This document shows, piece by piece, positions 17,230-25,525 of a DNA stretch of 64,000 bases. The position numbers and the translations under genes were made by a program. How positions within the stretch are numbered: the first letter of the stretch is position 1; every line of letters starts with the position of its first letter. The notes beneath the pieces are model-generated. The model was not told the origin of the DNA, searched no databases, and was given only the letters and a program-made list of their open reading frames with translations. The DNA comes from Polaromonas sp. CF318 (lineage in GTDB: Bacteria; Pseudomonadota; Gammaproteobacteria; Burkholderiales; Burkholderiaceae_C): the NCBI RefSeq assembly GCF_000282655.1, contig NZ_AKIV01000062.1, forward strand, positions 1 through 64,000, in the 5' to 3' direction.

Positions 17230-19112
17230 CAGGCGCTCCTTCCAGGGCTGCGCCGCCGCCAGGCGCCGGCAAGCCGCGGCAGCAAGCCCAGCAGCCCCGA
17301 GGGCGAGGCCACCATGATCAGCATGATGAAGACACCCAGCAGGCCGCGCCAGTAAGTCACTTCGCGGCCCAGCTCGGCCCCGGCGTAGCTCAGCACCATG
17401 CTGCCCACCACCGCGCCCCAGAGCTGGTGCACACCGCCCAGCAAAACCACCAGCAAGGCATCGACGGACGTGGAGACCGACGCGAGCGAAGGAAACACCG
17501 CGCCCTTGTGCGCGGCGAACAGGCCACCGGCCAGGCCAGCGAGCACGGCACTCTCGACAAAAATCCGGTATTTGAGCCAGTTCACCGCGAGCCCCGAGGC
17601 CGAGGCGCGCAAAGGCGCGTCGCGCAGGGCCTGCAGCGCCGCCCCCATGACCGAACGCGCCAGAAAACGCAGGGCCGCCACGGACAACAGCGCCAGCCCC
17701 AGCAGCAGCGCGTAAAACACCGGCCGGCCTTCGTCGCCGACCAGCGTGAGGCCTATCAGGCCGTTGTCGCCGCCGGTGAGTTCCACCCACTGCGTGGCGC
17801 CGGCCCAGATCACCTGCGCGAGCGCCAGCGACAGCATGGCCAGATACACGCCGCTGCTGCGCACCACCGCCGCGCCGAACACCGCGGCCACCGCCAGGGC
17901 CGCGCCGCAGCCAGCGGCGAGTGCCAGCGGCAGCGAAGCGCCCCAGAGGCTGTGCGAGAGCGCGGCGCCATAAGCGCCCAGCGCAAAAAAGGCGGCGTGG
18001 CCAAAGCTGACCAGGCCGCCCAGCGCCATCATGGACTGCAGGCTGATGCCGAAAATCACGAGGATCAGCGCATCGGCCGCCAGCGCCTGCCAGTACGGCC
18101 CGCCGGCCCAGGCCAGGCAGGCCAGCAACAGCACGGCGGCCGCGATGGCCGACGAGCCGGCCGCGCCCACACCGAGGCCCCGGAACTTCTGGGCCGCCTC
18201 GCGCACGCCGCTGCCGGCCTCCTGCGCCGAGACCGCCTTGCCGTTGAGCCCTTGGGGGCGGAACACCAGCACCACGGCCATGGTCAGGAACACGATGACC
18301 AGCGTGGCCTGCGGAAACACGTTGATGCCGAAGGCGTGGACCAGCCCGATCAGCAGCGCCGCCACAAAGGCCCCGCCTATGCTGCCCAGCCCGCCGGTGA
18401 CCACCACCACAAAGGTTTCCACGATCACGTTCATGTCCATTTGCAGGTGGGCGGGCTCGCGCGGCAGCTGCAGCGCGCCGGCCAGGCCCGCCAGCGCGCA
18501 GCCCAGCACCACGGCGCCCAGCATCAGCGGGCGCGGATTGACGCCCAGCGCCGCGAGCATGGAGCGGTCCTGCGTGGCCGCGCGCAGGCGCTGGCCGAAA
18601 CGCGAGCGCCGCAGCAGCAGGTGCAGGCCCAGCCAGACCAGCGGGCCCAACGCGATCATCGCGAGCTGGTAGACCGGAAAAAACTCATCGCCGATTTGCA
18701 CCGAGCCCTTGAGGCCGGGAAAGCGCGGCGCGAACACCTCGTCGGGGCCGAAGCCCCATTGCATCGCGTCATGCATCGCCAGCGTCAGGCCGAAGGTGGC
18801 GACCAGCTGGTACAGCTCGGGGGCGTCGCTCATGCGCCTGAGCAGCAAAAACTCCGCCGCGGCGCCCGCCAGGCCCGCGCAGGCCGCGCCCATCAGGATC
18901 GCCAGCAAGTACAGCGGCGCGCTTTCGCCCCAGGCCGGAAACCAGTGGGTGACCCAGTGCGCCGTGAACAGCGCGCCCAGCATGAAAAAACTGCCGTGCG
19001 CGAAATTGACGATGCGGGTCACGCCGAAGATCAGCGTGAGGCCCGCAGCCATCAGGAACAGCGTGGTGGCGTAAGACAGTCCACCGAGCAGCTGGACCAC
19101 GGAAAAGGTCAC
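17229..19112 (-). CDS. Fused LivH-LivM branched-chain amino acid ABC permease
   Basis: 627 residues, roughly twice the length of either permease. The first half (about 1-295) is LivH-like with GLTLIFGVTRIVNFAHGSFFMLGA and ends FRPQGLNGK. A hydrophilic linker rich in Ala/Glu follows. The second half (about 335-627) is LivM-like with GISLQSMMALGGLVSFGHAAFFALGAYG and the SPSGLLGL ending. The frame opens at a TTG at 19169; GTG 19112 after GAAGG gives a normal LivH start. The operon has no LivK binding protein, so a binding protein must come from elsewhere. Natural fusions of this kind are known in proteobacteria. Confidence 0.92.
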   Translation of the reverse strand: MTFSVVQLLGGLSYATTLFLMAAGLTLIFGVTRIVNFAHGSFFMLGALFTAHWVTHWFPAWGESAPLYLLAILMGAACAGLAGAAAEFLLLRRMSDAPELYQLVATFGLTLAMHDAMQWGFGPDEVFAPRFPGLKGSVQIGDEFFPVYQLAMIALGPLVWLGLHLLLRRSRFGQRLRAATQDRSMLAALGVNPRPLMLGAVVLGCALAGLAGALQLPREPAHLQMDMNVIVETFVVVVTGGLGSIGGAFVAALLIGLVHAFGINVFPQATLVIVFLTMAVVLVFRPQGLNGKAVSAQEAGSGVREAAQKFRGLGVGAAGSSAIAAAVLLLACLAWAGGPYWQALAADALILVIFGISLQSMMALGGLVSFGHAAFFALGAYGAALSHSLWGASLPLALAAGCGAALAVAAVFGAAVVRSSGVYLAMLSLALAQVIWAGATQWVELTGGDNGLIGLTLVGDEGRPVFYALLLGLALLSVAALRFLARSVMGAALQALRDAPLRASASGLAVNWLKYRIFVESAVLAGLAGGLFAAHKGAVFPSLASVSTSVDALLVVLLGGVHQLWGAVVGSMVLSYAGAELGREVTYWRGLLGVFIMLIMVASPSGLLGLLPRLAGAWRRRSPGRSA

Positions 19113-19170
19113 GCCTTCAATTCCGTGCAGGAAGGGAAGGCGCTGCAATTTTCCGCCGGGCCGCCCCAAG

Positions 19171-19232
19171 GAAAATTAGCCCCCTTGGGGGGCAGCGAAG
19201 GACACGCAGTGCCGAGCGTGGGGGCCATGCAG
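19171..19232. repeat. REP-like intergenic element typical of Comamonadaceae
   Basis: The gap between the nitroreductase stop and the permease start begins with the stem GCCCCCTTGGGGGGC and continues GCAGCGAAGGACACGCAGTG and GCCGAGCGTGGGGGCC. From memory, very similar strings recur between genes in Polaromonas, Acidovorax and Variovorax genomes. Only one copy is in this window, so repetitiveness cannot be shown here. Confidence 0.55.
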
Positions 19233-19979
19233 TCAGTCCAGCCAGGTCGTGAACTCGGTGGCCGGCACGCGCGGTGTCCTGAAGGTATTGACCAGCGCCG
19301 CCTCATCGGCATAGCCCAGCGACATGCCGCACACCAGCATCTCGTCAGGACCCGCGCCTATGTGCGGCAGGATGATTTTTCCGAAACCGTTCCAGGCGGC
19401 CTGCGGACAGGTGTGCAGGCCGAGGCCGCGCGCGGCCACCATGAGGTTTTGCATGAACATGCCGTAATCCACCAGCGAGCCGCGGCCCATCACGCGGTCC
19501 AGCGTGAACATCAGGCCCACGGGCGCGTCGAAAAACTGGAAGTTGCGGTGGTGCTGCGCATGCATCCTGTCCTTGTCGCCTTTGGTGATGCCCAGCAGGC
19601 CGTAAAGGCCCCAGCCGTTGGCGCGGCGCCTGTCTATATAGGGCGAGACCCACTTCTCGGGGTAGTAGTCGTATTCCTCTTTGTACTCGGCCGCCAGCGC
19701 CGGGTTGGCGTGCAGCGCGTCATGCGCCTGGCAGACCGTGTCGACCAGCGCGTCGCGGCTCGCGCCCTGCAGCACATAGGCCTTCCAGGGTTGGGTGTTG
19801 GTGCCCGAGGGCGCGCGGCTGGCAAGCTCCAGCAGGTGGGCAATGGTTTCGCGCGGCACCGGCTTGGGTAAAAACTGGCGTATCGACTGGCGGCTCAGGA
19901 TGGCTTCGTCGACCGCATTGCGCGCATCGCCGGCCTGGCGCGGGGTGATATAGGAAAGCGCGGGCGGTACCTGGGTCAT
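19233..19979 (-). CDS. Nitroreductase-family FMN oxidoreductase
   Basis: 248 residues. The nitroreductase fold is seen in EAILSRQSIRQFLPKPVPRETI, then RAPSGTNTQPWKAYVL, the FMN-contacting LMVAARGLGLHTCPQAAW segment and a C-terminal VCGMSLGYAD. Enzymes of this family reduce nitroaromatics, quinones or enones using NAD(P)H. ATG 19979 overlaps the thioesterase stop by four bases (ATGA), so it is coupled to the upstream gene. Physiological substrate unknown. Confidence 0.92.
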   Translation of the reverse strand: MTQVPPALSYITPRQAGDARNAVDEAILSRQSIRQFLPKPVPRETIAHLLELASRAPSGTNTQPWKAYVLQGASRDALVDTVCQAHDALHANPALAAEYKEEYDYYPEKWVSPYIDRRRANGWGLYGLLGITKGDKDRMHAQHHRNFQFFDAPVGLMFTLDRVMGRGSLVDYGMFMQNLMVAARGLGLHTCPQAAWNGFGKIILPHIGAGPDEMLVCGMSLGYADEAALVNTFRTPRVPATEFTTWLD

Positions 19980-20419
19980 CGCAGGGTCTCCAATACGGAA
20001 AGCAGTTCGGGCGGAAGCGACGCCGGCCGGCGCGTGGCGCGGTCGACATAGACGTGGATGAAATGGCCCCGGGCCGCGCACAGCTGGCTTTCATCGCCGG
20101 GGAACAAGGCCACTTCGTAGCGCACGCTGGACGAGCCCACATGCGCCACGCGAATCCCGGCCACCACGGGCTCGGGAAAGGCCAGCGGCGCGAAGTAATT
20201 GCATTGGGTCTCTATCACCAGACCTATCACGCCGCCGGTGTGGATGTCGATGGCGCCGTGTTCGATCAGCAGGCCGTTGACGGCGGTGTCGAACCAGCTG
20301 TAATAAACGACGTTGTTGACGTGGCCGTAAATATCGTTGTCGGACCAGCGGGTGCCGATGTCGCGGAAAGCTTTGTAGGCGCTACGGGCTTCGGCTTGCG
20401 GTCGTGTCGGGGAACTCAT
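19976..20419 (-). CDS. Acyl-CoA thioesterase, 4-hydroxybenzoyl-CoA thioesterase/YbgC-like hotdog
   Basis: 147 residues, a single hotdog domain. The N-terminal catalytic block TRWSDNDIYGHVNNVVYYSWFD carries the Asp-x-Asp-x-x-x-H-V-N-N pattern of YbgC/4HBT enzymes, followed by the central helix and RYEVALF and HVYVD strands. It hydrolyses acyl-CoA thioesters in the cytoplasm. It begins six bases after the epimerase-like gene and overlaps the nitroreductase, forming a three-gene operon. Confidence 0.92.
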   Translation of the reverse strand: MSSPTRPQAEARSAYKAFRDIGTRWSDNDIYGHVNNVVYYSWFDTAVNGLLIEHGAIDIHTGGVIGLVIETQCNYFAPLAFPEPVVAGIRVAHVGSSSVRYEVALFPGDESQLCAARGHFIHVYVDRATRRPASLPPELLSVLETLR

Positions 20420-20425
20420 GAGGCC

Positions 20426-21385
20426 TTATTTTGCCAGCGCGGGCCGCACCGGGCTCGCGGGCATCTTTGACCCGATGGCGTGAGGCTCGCGTCCCAGCAA
20501 TTCGGGCAAGCGATTCGGCACAGGGATGTTGTCCCGCTGCAGCAATATCCAGTGCCCGTAAGAAAACGGCGAGAAATGCAGCACATCGCAAGCATGCGCG
20601 CCCAGACGTGCCGCCCAGTTGGGCAGCGGCAACTGCAGCGCGCGGGTGTCGGTGTAGTCGGCGCGCAGTTCGCGCAGGTATTCCGCATAGCCATAGCGGC
20701 GGCTGCCGCCCAGTTCGACCTCGCGGTGGGCGGCCAGGGACGGCATGGCCGCCAGGGCGGCGAAGGCCAGACCGAGGTCGGTGGCCGTCATGGCCGCGAT
20801 GCCGCCGCGCGCGCCGCGCGGAATGCCATGCACGGGTGAGCGCGACAGGCCGCGCAGCCAACGCGCGCCAAAGCCGCCCTCGCCGTCGAGCAGCGAGGGC
20901 CGCACGATGGCGTAGTCACTGCCTGATGCCGCGATGGCGCGCTCGCCCAGCAGCTTGCTCGACAGGAAGCGGCTTTTGGCGCCTTCGTGCAAACCCAGGG
21001 CCGAGGTGTGTATGAAGCGTATGCCCGCCTTGGCGCAGGCCAGGGCCAGCGCCTCCGGCGCGCGGTGGTGCACATGGTCGTAGGACTCATTGGGCCGCTG
21101 GCGCAGTATGCCCACGCAGTTGACGACCACATCGACATCCTTGAGCAGCGCGGCCCAGGCATCGGGCAGCAGCAAGTGTTCAAAACGCGCAAGGCGCATG
21201 TCGGCAAAGGAATATGCGGCCCGGTGGCGCCCAGGGTGGCGGCTGCCTATGGCGAGCTGCGCGCCCGAAGCATGCAGCGCCGCGACGGCATGGCGGCCGA
21301 TAAAGCCGGTGCCACCGAGGACGAGGACACGCGCAAGGAAAGGTTTTTCGGGAGGGTCGGGAATATCGGTGGTGTTCGGCGGCAT
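20426..21385 (-). CDS. Atypical SDR, NDUFA9-like NAD(P)-binding protein
   Basis: 319 residues. A Rossmann glycine motif LVLGGTGFIGRHAV lies near residue 20, followed by VDVVVNCVGILRQ, HTSALGLHEGAKSRFLSSKLLGE and YAIVRPSLLDGEGGFGARWL. The active-site Tyr of classical short-chain dehydrogenases is not in a YxxxK context, which fits the atypical NDUFA9/complex-I-assembly-like group of the extended SDR family. It could bind NADPH without catalysis. First gene of the operon with the thioesterase and nitroreductase. Confidence 0.82.
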   Translation of the reverse strand: MPPNTTDIPDPPEKPFLARVLVLGGTGFIGRHAVAALHASGAQLAIGSRHPGRHRAAYSFADMRLARFEHLLLPDAWAALLKDVDVVVNCVGILRQRPNESYDHVHHRAPEALALACAKAGIRFIHTSALGLHEGAKSRFLSSKLLGERAIAASGSDYAIVRPSLLDGEGGFGARWLRGLSRSPVHGIPRGARGGIAAMTATDLGLAFAALAAMPSLAAHREVELGGSRRYGYAEYLRELRADYTDTRALQLPLPNWAARLGAHACDVLHFSPFSYGHWILLQRDNIPVPNRLPELLGREPHAIGSKMPASPVRPALAK

Positions 21386-21446
21386 GTTTTTGCTTTTCTA
21401 TGTCCAGAGGTCGCCGAAGCGAATCCCAGGCAATGTAGCAGCAATG

Positions 21447-22451
21447 CTAGGGATTCCAGCGTGCCCAGTATTCAAGCGCCAGCGTGTAAGTGTTCATCTG
21501 CACCTGCACGGTCTCGTCGATATTGATACCGTAGCCGCCCGCCATGGCAAAGGCCAGCGGAATGCGGCGCTGCCAGGCCCAGTCGAAGACGCGCCGGTCG
21601 CGCGCTTCGAGGCCGTCGAAGCTCAGCGCCAGGCGGCCCAGGCGGTCGCCCTCGTAAGGGTCGGCGCCGGCCAGGAACAGGATCAAGCCGGGCTCGAAGC
21701 GCCGCTCGAGTTCATCGAGCGCATGCTCCAGTGCCTGCAGGTAGGCCGCGTCGCCGCAGCCGTCGGGCAGGTCCACGTCCAGGTCGCTGGCCTCCTTGCG
21801 GAAAGGGAAGTTCTTCTGCCCGTGCAGCGACAGCGTGAAGACACTGGGGTCGTTGGCAAAGATGCTGGCCGTGCCGTTGCCCTGGTGCACGTCCAGGTCG
21901 ATGATGGCGACCTGCAGCGGCTTGCGCCCGTGCCTGCGCTGCCGCGCCCATTCCGCCTGCATCAGCCTGGCAGCCACGGCCGCATCGTTGAACACACAAA
22001 ATCCGCCGCCCTTGTGCGCATAGGAATGGTGCGTGCCTCCCGCGAGGTTGGCCGCGACGCCCTCCCCCGGCCGGCCCGGCGCACCCATGGCCACGCGGGC
22101 CGCCGCGACGGTGGCGCCGGCCGAGCGGCGCGCACGTTCGGCCATGCCCGGGCTCCAGGGAAAGCCGATCTCGCGCTGGGCCGCGGCCGGCAGGGTTCCG
22201 TGGCTGATGGCGTCTATGTAGTCCGGCGTATGCACCAGCGCGAGTTCGCCGTCCGTTGCGGCCGGCGCCTGCGCCATGCGCACCTGCGGGCGTTCGCTCA
22301 CCAGGCGGTCGCGCAGCAAATGGTATTTCGCCATGGGAAAGCGATGACCGGGCGGCAGCGGCAAAACAAAGTTGTCGGCGTAAAAGGCTTGCAAGATGGT
22401 GAAGGTATTGCTATTTCGGGGTTGAGGCCATTGTGGTCTTGAGCCGGACAC
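21447..22451 (-). CDS. Histone-deacetylase-fold amidohydrolase (class IV-like)
   Basis: 334 residues from GTG 22451, or 315 from TTG 22394, which would place the conserved FYADNFVLPLPPGHRFPM at the N-terminus. Zinc-site motifs are intact: GGTHHSYAHKGGGFCVFND, DLDVHQGNG, and FLAGADPYEGDRLG. Bacterial members deacetylate acetoin-related, polyamine or lysine substrates. FLAGADP with an Asp ligand supports catalysis. The target is unknown. The gene stands alone, 61 bp upstream of the SDR gene on the same strand. Start choice is unsettled because neither codon has a clear ribosome-binding site. Confidence 0.88.
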   Translation of the reverse strand: MSGSRPQWPQPRNSNTFTILQAFYADNFVLPLPPGHRFPMAKYHLLRDRLVSERPQVRMAQAPAATDGELALVHTPDYIDAISHGTLPAAAQREIGFPWSPGMAERARRSAGATVAAARVAMGAPGRPGEGVAANLAGGTHHSYAHKGGGFCVFNDAAVAARLMQAEWARQRRHGRKPLQVAIIDLDVHQGNGTASIFANDPSVFTLSLHGQKNFPFRKEASDLDVDLPDGCGDAAYLQALEHALDELERRFEPGLILFLAGADPYEGDRLGRLALSFDGLEARDRRVFDWAWQRRIPLAFAMAGGYGINIDETVQVQMNTYTLALEYWARWNP

Positions 22452-22569
22452 TTAGAAAAATGGGTGCATGCAGGTGATTCGAGTAGTCCTTTTTGGGTAC
22501 TTTTCAGCGCTGTTTCAGAGCGTTACCTAGGGCTTGACCTCTAAATTGGTGCACCGCAACATAAAATGC

Positions 22570-22597
22570 TTGCAATGGTGCAGGCAATCCCTATACT
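22570..22597 (+). promoter_or_regulatory. Sigma-70 promoter of the phasin gene with overlapping dyad
   Basis: TTGCAA at 22570, sixteen bases, TATACT at 22592: a good sigma-70 promoter. The -35 lies within TTGCAATGGTGCAGGCAA, whose ends TTGC and GCAA are inverted. A matching repeat lies downstream at 22608. Confidence 0.65.
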
Positions 22598-22607
22598 TGG
22601 GCTTATG

Positions 22608-22621
22608 TTGCAGTGCAGCAA
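22608..22621. promoter_or_regulatory. Candidate PhaR operator at the phasin start site
   Basis: TTGCAGTGCAGCAA, an inverted TTGC/GCAA dyad covering the likely transcription start. TGC/GCA-rich repeats are the known target of the polyhydroxybutyrate-responsive repressor PhaR. Position over +1 suits a repressor. Confidence 0.5.
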
Positions 22622-22675
22622 TTCAGCGCAAAGCAACACCATTGCCCTCACCTAAACCTATTTTGGAGATTCATT

Positions 22676-23218
22676 ATGCTGACCGCTGAACAAGTCCTCG
22701 CTTCCCACAAAGCCAACATCGAAACCCTGTTTGGCCTGACCCACAAAGCCTTCGAAGGCGTTGAGAAACTGGTCGAACTGAACGTGCAAGCCACCAAGGC
22801 CGCCCTGGCTGAAAGCGCCAACCACACGCAAGCCGTGCTGGGCGTGAAAGACGCACAAGAACTGCTGGCCCTGCAAGCCGGCCTGGTCCAGCCCCTGGCT
22901 GAAAAGACCGCCGCCTACAGCCGCCACCTCTATGACATCGCTTCGGCCGCCGGCGCTGAACTGGGCAAAACCTTTGAAACCCAGGCTGCCGATGCACAGA
23001 AGAAATTCGTCGGCCTGGTCGACAACGCCGCCAAGAACGCACCGGCCGGTTCCGAAACCGCCGTGGCTGTGCTGAAAAGCGCCGTCGCTGCCGCTAACAA
23101 CGCTTTCGAGTCGGTCCAGAAGGCCGTCAAGCAAGCCAGCGACATCGCTGAAGCCAACTTCAACACGGTGGCAGCTTCCGCCGTGAACGCCACCAAGACC
23201 ACCGCCAAAAAGCGCTGA
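22676..23218 (+). CDS. phaP: Phasin family protein (PHB granule-associated)
   Basis: 180 residues, almost entirely helical and Ala-rich, without signal peptide. The N-terminus [35 protein letters not shown] matches the phasin_2 family. Phasins coat polyhydroxybutyrate granules and control their size. The frame starts at 22613 but ATG 22676 has TTTTGGAGA just upstream, a strong ribosome-binding site. A good promoter and candidate PhaR sites precede it; the tail [11 protein letters not shown] is basic. Codon use is strongly biased, as in a highly expressed gene. Confidence 0.95.
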   Translation: MLTAEQVLASHKANIETLFGLTHKAFEGVEKLVELNVQATKAALAESANHTQAVLGVKDAQELLALQAGLVQPLAEKTAAYSRHLYDIASAAGAELGKTFETQAADAQKKFVGLVDNAAKNAPAGSETAVAVLKSAVAAANNAFESVQKAVKQASDIAEANFNTVAASAVNATKTTAKKR

Positions 23219-23338
23219 TCGAAGCGCCTCGCGCGCTACCGTTCATGGAGCCTGTTTCGCGAATCCTGTTTGACTGAACAGGGTTTCAAGCCAGTTGTCT
23301 CCTCGGGTCCTTTCCGAAATTCATTTTCACGGACCCCT

Positions 23339-23370
23339 TAAAGCCCGATCGCAAGATTGGGCTTTTTTTT
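23339..23370 (+). terminator. Intrinsic terminator after phasin
   Basis: AAAGCCCGATC / GATTGGGCTTT with loop GCAA and a run of eight T. It sits 120 bases past the phasin stop, between convergent phasin and patatin genes. An earlier hairpin CCTGTT...AACAGG (about 23262-23285) has no T tail. Confidence 0.85.
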
Positions 23371-23388
23371 GGCCTGCGCGCTCTCCAT

Positions 23389-24360
23389 CTATTTCTGCGC
23401 CGTGACCGCCGCGGCCTCGAGTTTGGCCTTGAGCTGCGGCAGCGCCGCCAGCATGGCCGCCCGGCCCGCATCGATGGCGCGCTGCCGCGCCGAGAAGTCG
23501 GCGCTCTTGAGGCCCGTGAGCGAGGGGCGCACGACGACGTCGGCATCCTTGAGCTCGTACTGGTTGATGCTTTTGCCCATGATGGCAAAGGTCTGCAGCA
23601 GGATTTGCAGGGTGTCGCCCGCGGGATTGCCTTCCGGCGGGCTGGAGATGTCGACCGCGACCACGATATCGGCGCCCATTTGCCGCGCAAAACGCACGGG
23701 CACCGGCGACACCAGGCCGCCGTCCACATACTCGCGGCCGTTGATCTTGACCGGCAGGAACACAGCCGGCACCGCGCTGGACGCGCGCACCGCCGTGCCG
23801 GTGTCGCCGCGCTGGAACAGCACGGCCTGCCCGCTGTTGAGGTCGGTGGCGACGATGCCCAGTGGAATCGCCATGTTCTCCATGGTGCGATTGGCCACCA
23901 GGTCGTTGACATAGCGGGCCAGCGCGTCGCCGCGGAACATGCCGCGGCCGAAGATGGGCAGCATCCAGTCGGTGATGGCCACCTCCTCCATATTGAGCGC
24001 GGTCTGCTGCAGCTGCGCGCTGGTCTTGCCGCTGGCGTACAGCGCCGCCACCAGGCTGCCGGCCGAGGTGCCGACCACCAGCTGCGGCTTGAGCCCGGCT
24101 TCCTCGAGCACCGAAATGACGCCCACATGGGCAAAACCGCGCGCCGCGCCACCGCCCAGCGCCAGCCCTACACGCACCGGCTTTCTGGCGGCTTCGGCCG
24201 GCGGCGGCACGGTCGCAACCGGGCCGGACGGCATGACGGCGCAACCGGCCAGCAACAGCATCGCCATGGCCAGGCAGGCACCTGCGGGCCTGCCTGGCGC
24301 ACGTGAAGGCTTGGCTAACGCAGGGACTCTGCCAAGAATGATTCTTATTTGCTTTATCAT
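23389..24360 (-). CDS. Patatin-like phospholipase, predicted lipoprotein
   Basis: 323 residues. A signal sequence with lipobox LLLAGC near residue 39 predicts a lipid-anchored envelope protein. The patatin catalytic parts are complete: oxyanion hole GGGAARGFAHVG, nucleophile GTSAGS, and Asp in DGGLVSPVPV. It probably hydrolyses phospholipid or lipid esters; the bacterial RssA/NTE-type group is the nearest. ATG 24360 lacks a clear ribosome-binding site and the signal peptide would be long, so the true start may lie further in. Divergent from the iron-binding protein, sharing a Fur-box-like intergenic site. Confidence 0.87.
   Translation of the reverse strand: MIKQIRIILGRVPALAKPSRAPGRPAGACLAMAMLLLAGCAVMPSGPVATVPPPAEAARKPVRVGLALGGGAARGFAHVGVISVLEEAGLKPQLVVGTSAGSLVAALYASGKTSAQLQQTALNMEEVAITDWMLPIFGRGMFRGDALARYVNDLVANRTMENMAIPLGIVATDLNSGQAVLFQRGDTGTAVRASSAVPAVFLPVKINGREYVDGGLVSPVPVRFARQMGADIVVAVDISSPPEGNPAGDTLQILLQTFAIMGKSINQYELKDADVVVRPSLTGLKSADFSARQRAIDAGRAAMLAALPQLKAKLEAAAVTAQK
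24335..24353. promoter_or_regulatory. Fur-box-like site between patatin and iron-binding protein genes
   Basis: The sequence read on the minus strand contains GCAAATAAGAATCATTCT, close to the Fur consensus built from GATAAT/AATGAT hexamers. It lies 47 bases upstream of the periplasmic ferric-binding protein start. It lies just inside the first codons of the annotated patatin frame if ATG 24360 is used. Confidence 0.6.
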
Positions 24361-24399
24361 GGCGGGGCTTTAAAAATACCTGTAAGGAAGTGGAAAGTT

Positions 24400-25443
24400 A
24401 TGTTCAAAAAAGTGCTTCTCTCGTCGCTGCTCTTGCTGGCAGGCCTGGCATCGGCCCAGGAGCAGGTGGTCAACCTGTATTCTGCCCGCCATTACCAGAC
24501 CGACGAAAAGCTCTATAGCGACTTCACCAAGGCCACCGGCATCAAGGTCAACCGCGTGGACGCCGACGACGCCGGCATCCTGGCACGCCTGAAGGCTGAA
24601 GGCGCGGCCTCCCCCGCCGACGTGATTTTGCTGGTCGACGCGGCCCGCCTCTGGAAGGGCGACGCGGACGGCCTGTTCCGGCCCATCAAGTCGCCGGCCC
24701 TCGAAGCCGCCATTCCCGCCAAGCTGCGCGCCAAGGAAACCGCTGAAGGCACGACCTGGTTCGGCTTCTCGACCCGCGCCCGCGTGGTGGTATTCGACAA
24801 GCTCAAGGTCAAGAAGGCCGATGTCGATACCTATGAAAAACTCGCCGACCCGAAGAACAAGGGCCTGCTGTGCACCCGTTCGGGCGCCCACCCTTACAAC
24901 CTGTCGCTCTTCGGCGCCGTGACCGAGCATCTGGGCGAAGCCAAGGCCGAGCAGTGGCTCAAGGGCCTGGTGGCCAATATGGCGCGCGACCCCAAGGGCG
25001 GCGACAGCGACCAGATCAAGGCCGTGGCCAGCGGCGAATGCGGCATCGCGCTGACCAACACCTACTACCTGGCGCGCATCATGCGTTCCAACGCACCCGA
25101 TGACAAAGTTGTGGCCGACCGCGTCGGCGTGGTCTTCCCCAACCAGGACAGCTGGGGCACGCATGTGAACATCGCCGGCGCGGCCGTCGCCAAAAACGCC
25201 AAGAACACGGCCAACGCCGTCAAGTTCATGGAATACCTGGCCAGCCCAAGCGCGCAGGAATACTTCGCCAACGGCAACAACGAATGGCCCGCCGTGCCGG
25301 GCCTGGGCGTCAGCAACCCGGCGCTCAAGGCCATGAGCCCCTCGGGCAACGGCAGCTTCAAGTCCGAGACCATCCCGATCAGCGCCGTGGGCAACAACCA
25401 GCTCAAGGTGCAGCAGATGCTGGATCGCGTCGGCTACAAATAA
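24400..25443 (+). CDS. Ferric iron ABC transporter periplasmic binding protein (FbpA/FutA type)
   Basis: 347 residues. A signal peptide ends LASAQ, and the mature protein starts QVVNLYSARHYQTDEKLY, the FbpA/FutA start. The iron-coordinating tyrosine pair is in TNTYYLARI, and GTHVNIAGAAVAKNAKNTANAVKFMEYL is a typical closing block. It binds Fe3+ in the periplasm for an FbpBC-type permease, but no permease or ATPase is nearby. The frame opens at 24349; ATG 24400 follows AAGGAAG. A Fur-box-like site upstream supports iron regulation. Confidence 0.93.
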   Translation: MFKKVLLSSLLLLAGLASAQEQVVNLYSARHYQTDEKLYSDFTKATGIKVNRVDADDAGILARLKAEGAASPADVILLVDAARLWKGDADGLFRPIKSPALEAAIPAKLRAKETAEGTTWFGFSTRARVVVFDKLKVKKADVDTYEKLADPKNKGLLCTRSGAHPYNLSLFGAVTEHLGEAKAEQWLKGLVANMARDPKGGDSDQIKAVASGECGIALTNTYYLARIMRSNAPDDKVVADRVGVVFPNQDSWGTHVNIAGAAVAKNAKNTANAVKFMEYLASPSAQEYFANGNNEWPAVPGLGVSNPALKAMSPSGNGSFKSETIPISAVGNNQLKVQQMLDRVGYK

Positions 25444-25467
25444 AACACGCCAGCGCCCTTGTTTCGC

Positions 25468-25502
25468 AAAAGCCCGGCCGCCGAAAGGTGCCGGGCTTTT
25501 TT
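25468..25502 (+). terminator. Intrinsic terminator after iron-binding protein
   Basis: AAAAGCCCGGC / GCCGGGCTTTT stem with an eleven-base loop and a run of T, 24 bases after the stop codon. Confidence 0.93.
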
Positions 25503-25525
25503 CATGCGCCACTGATGCGCCATAA

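Noticed and set aside
19112..19169. TTG start at 19169 for the liv permease
   Set aside because: It would add 19 non-homologous residues; GTG 19112 has GAAGG upstream and gives the normal LivH N-terminus.
17427..19871. 814-codon open frame on the plus strand opposite the liv permease
   Set aside because: Gln/Arg/His-rich sequence with no motif, opposite a clear ABC permease.
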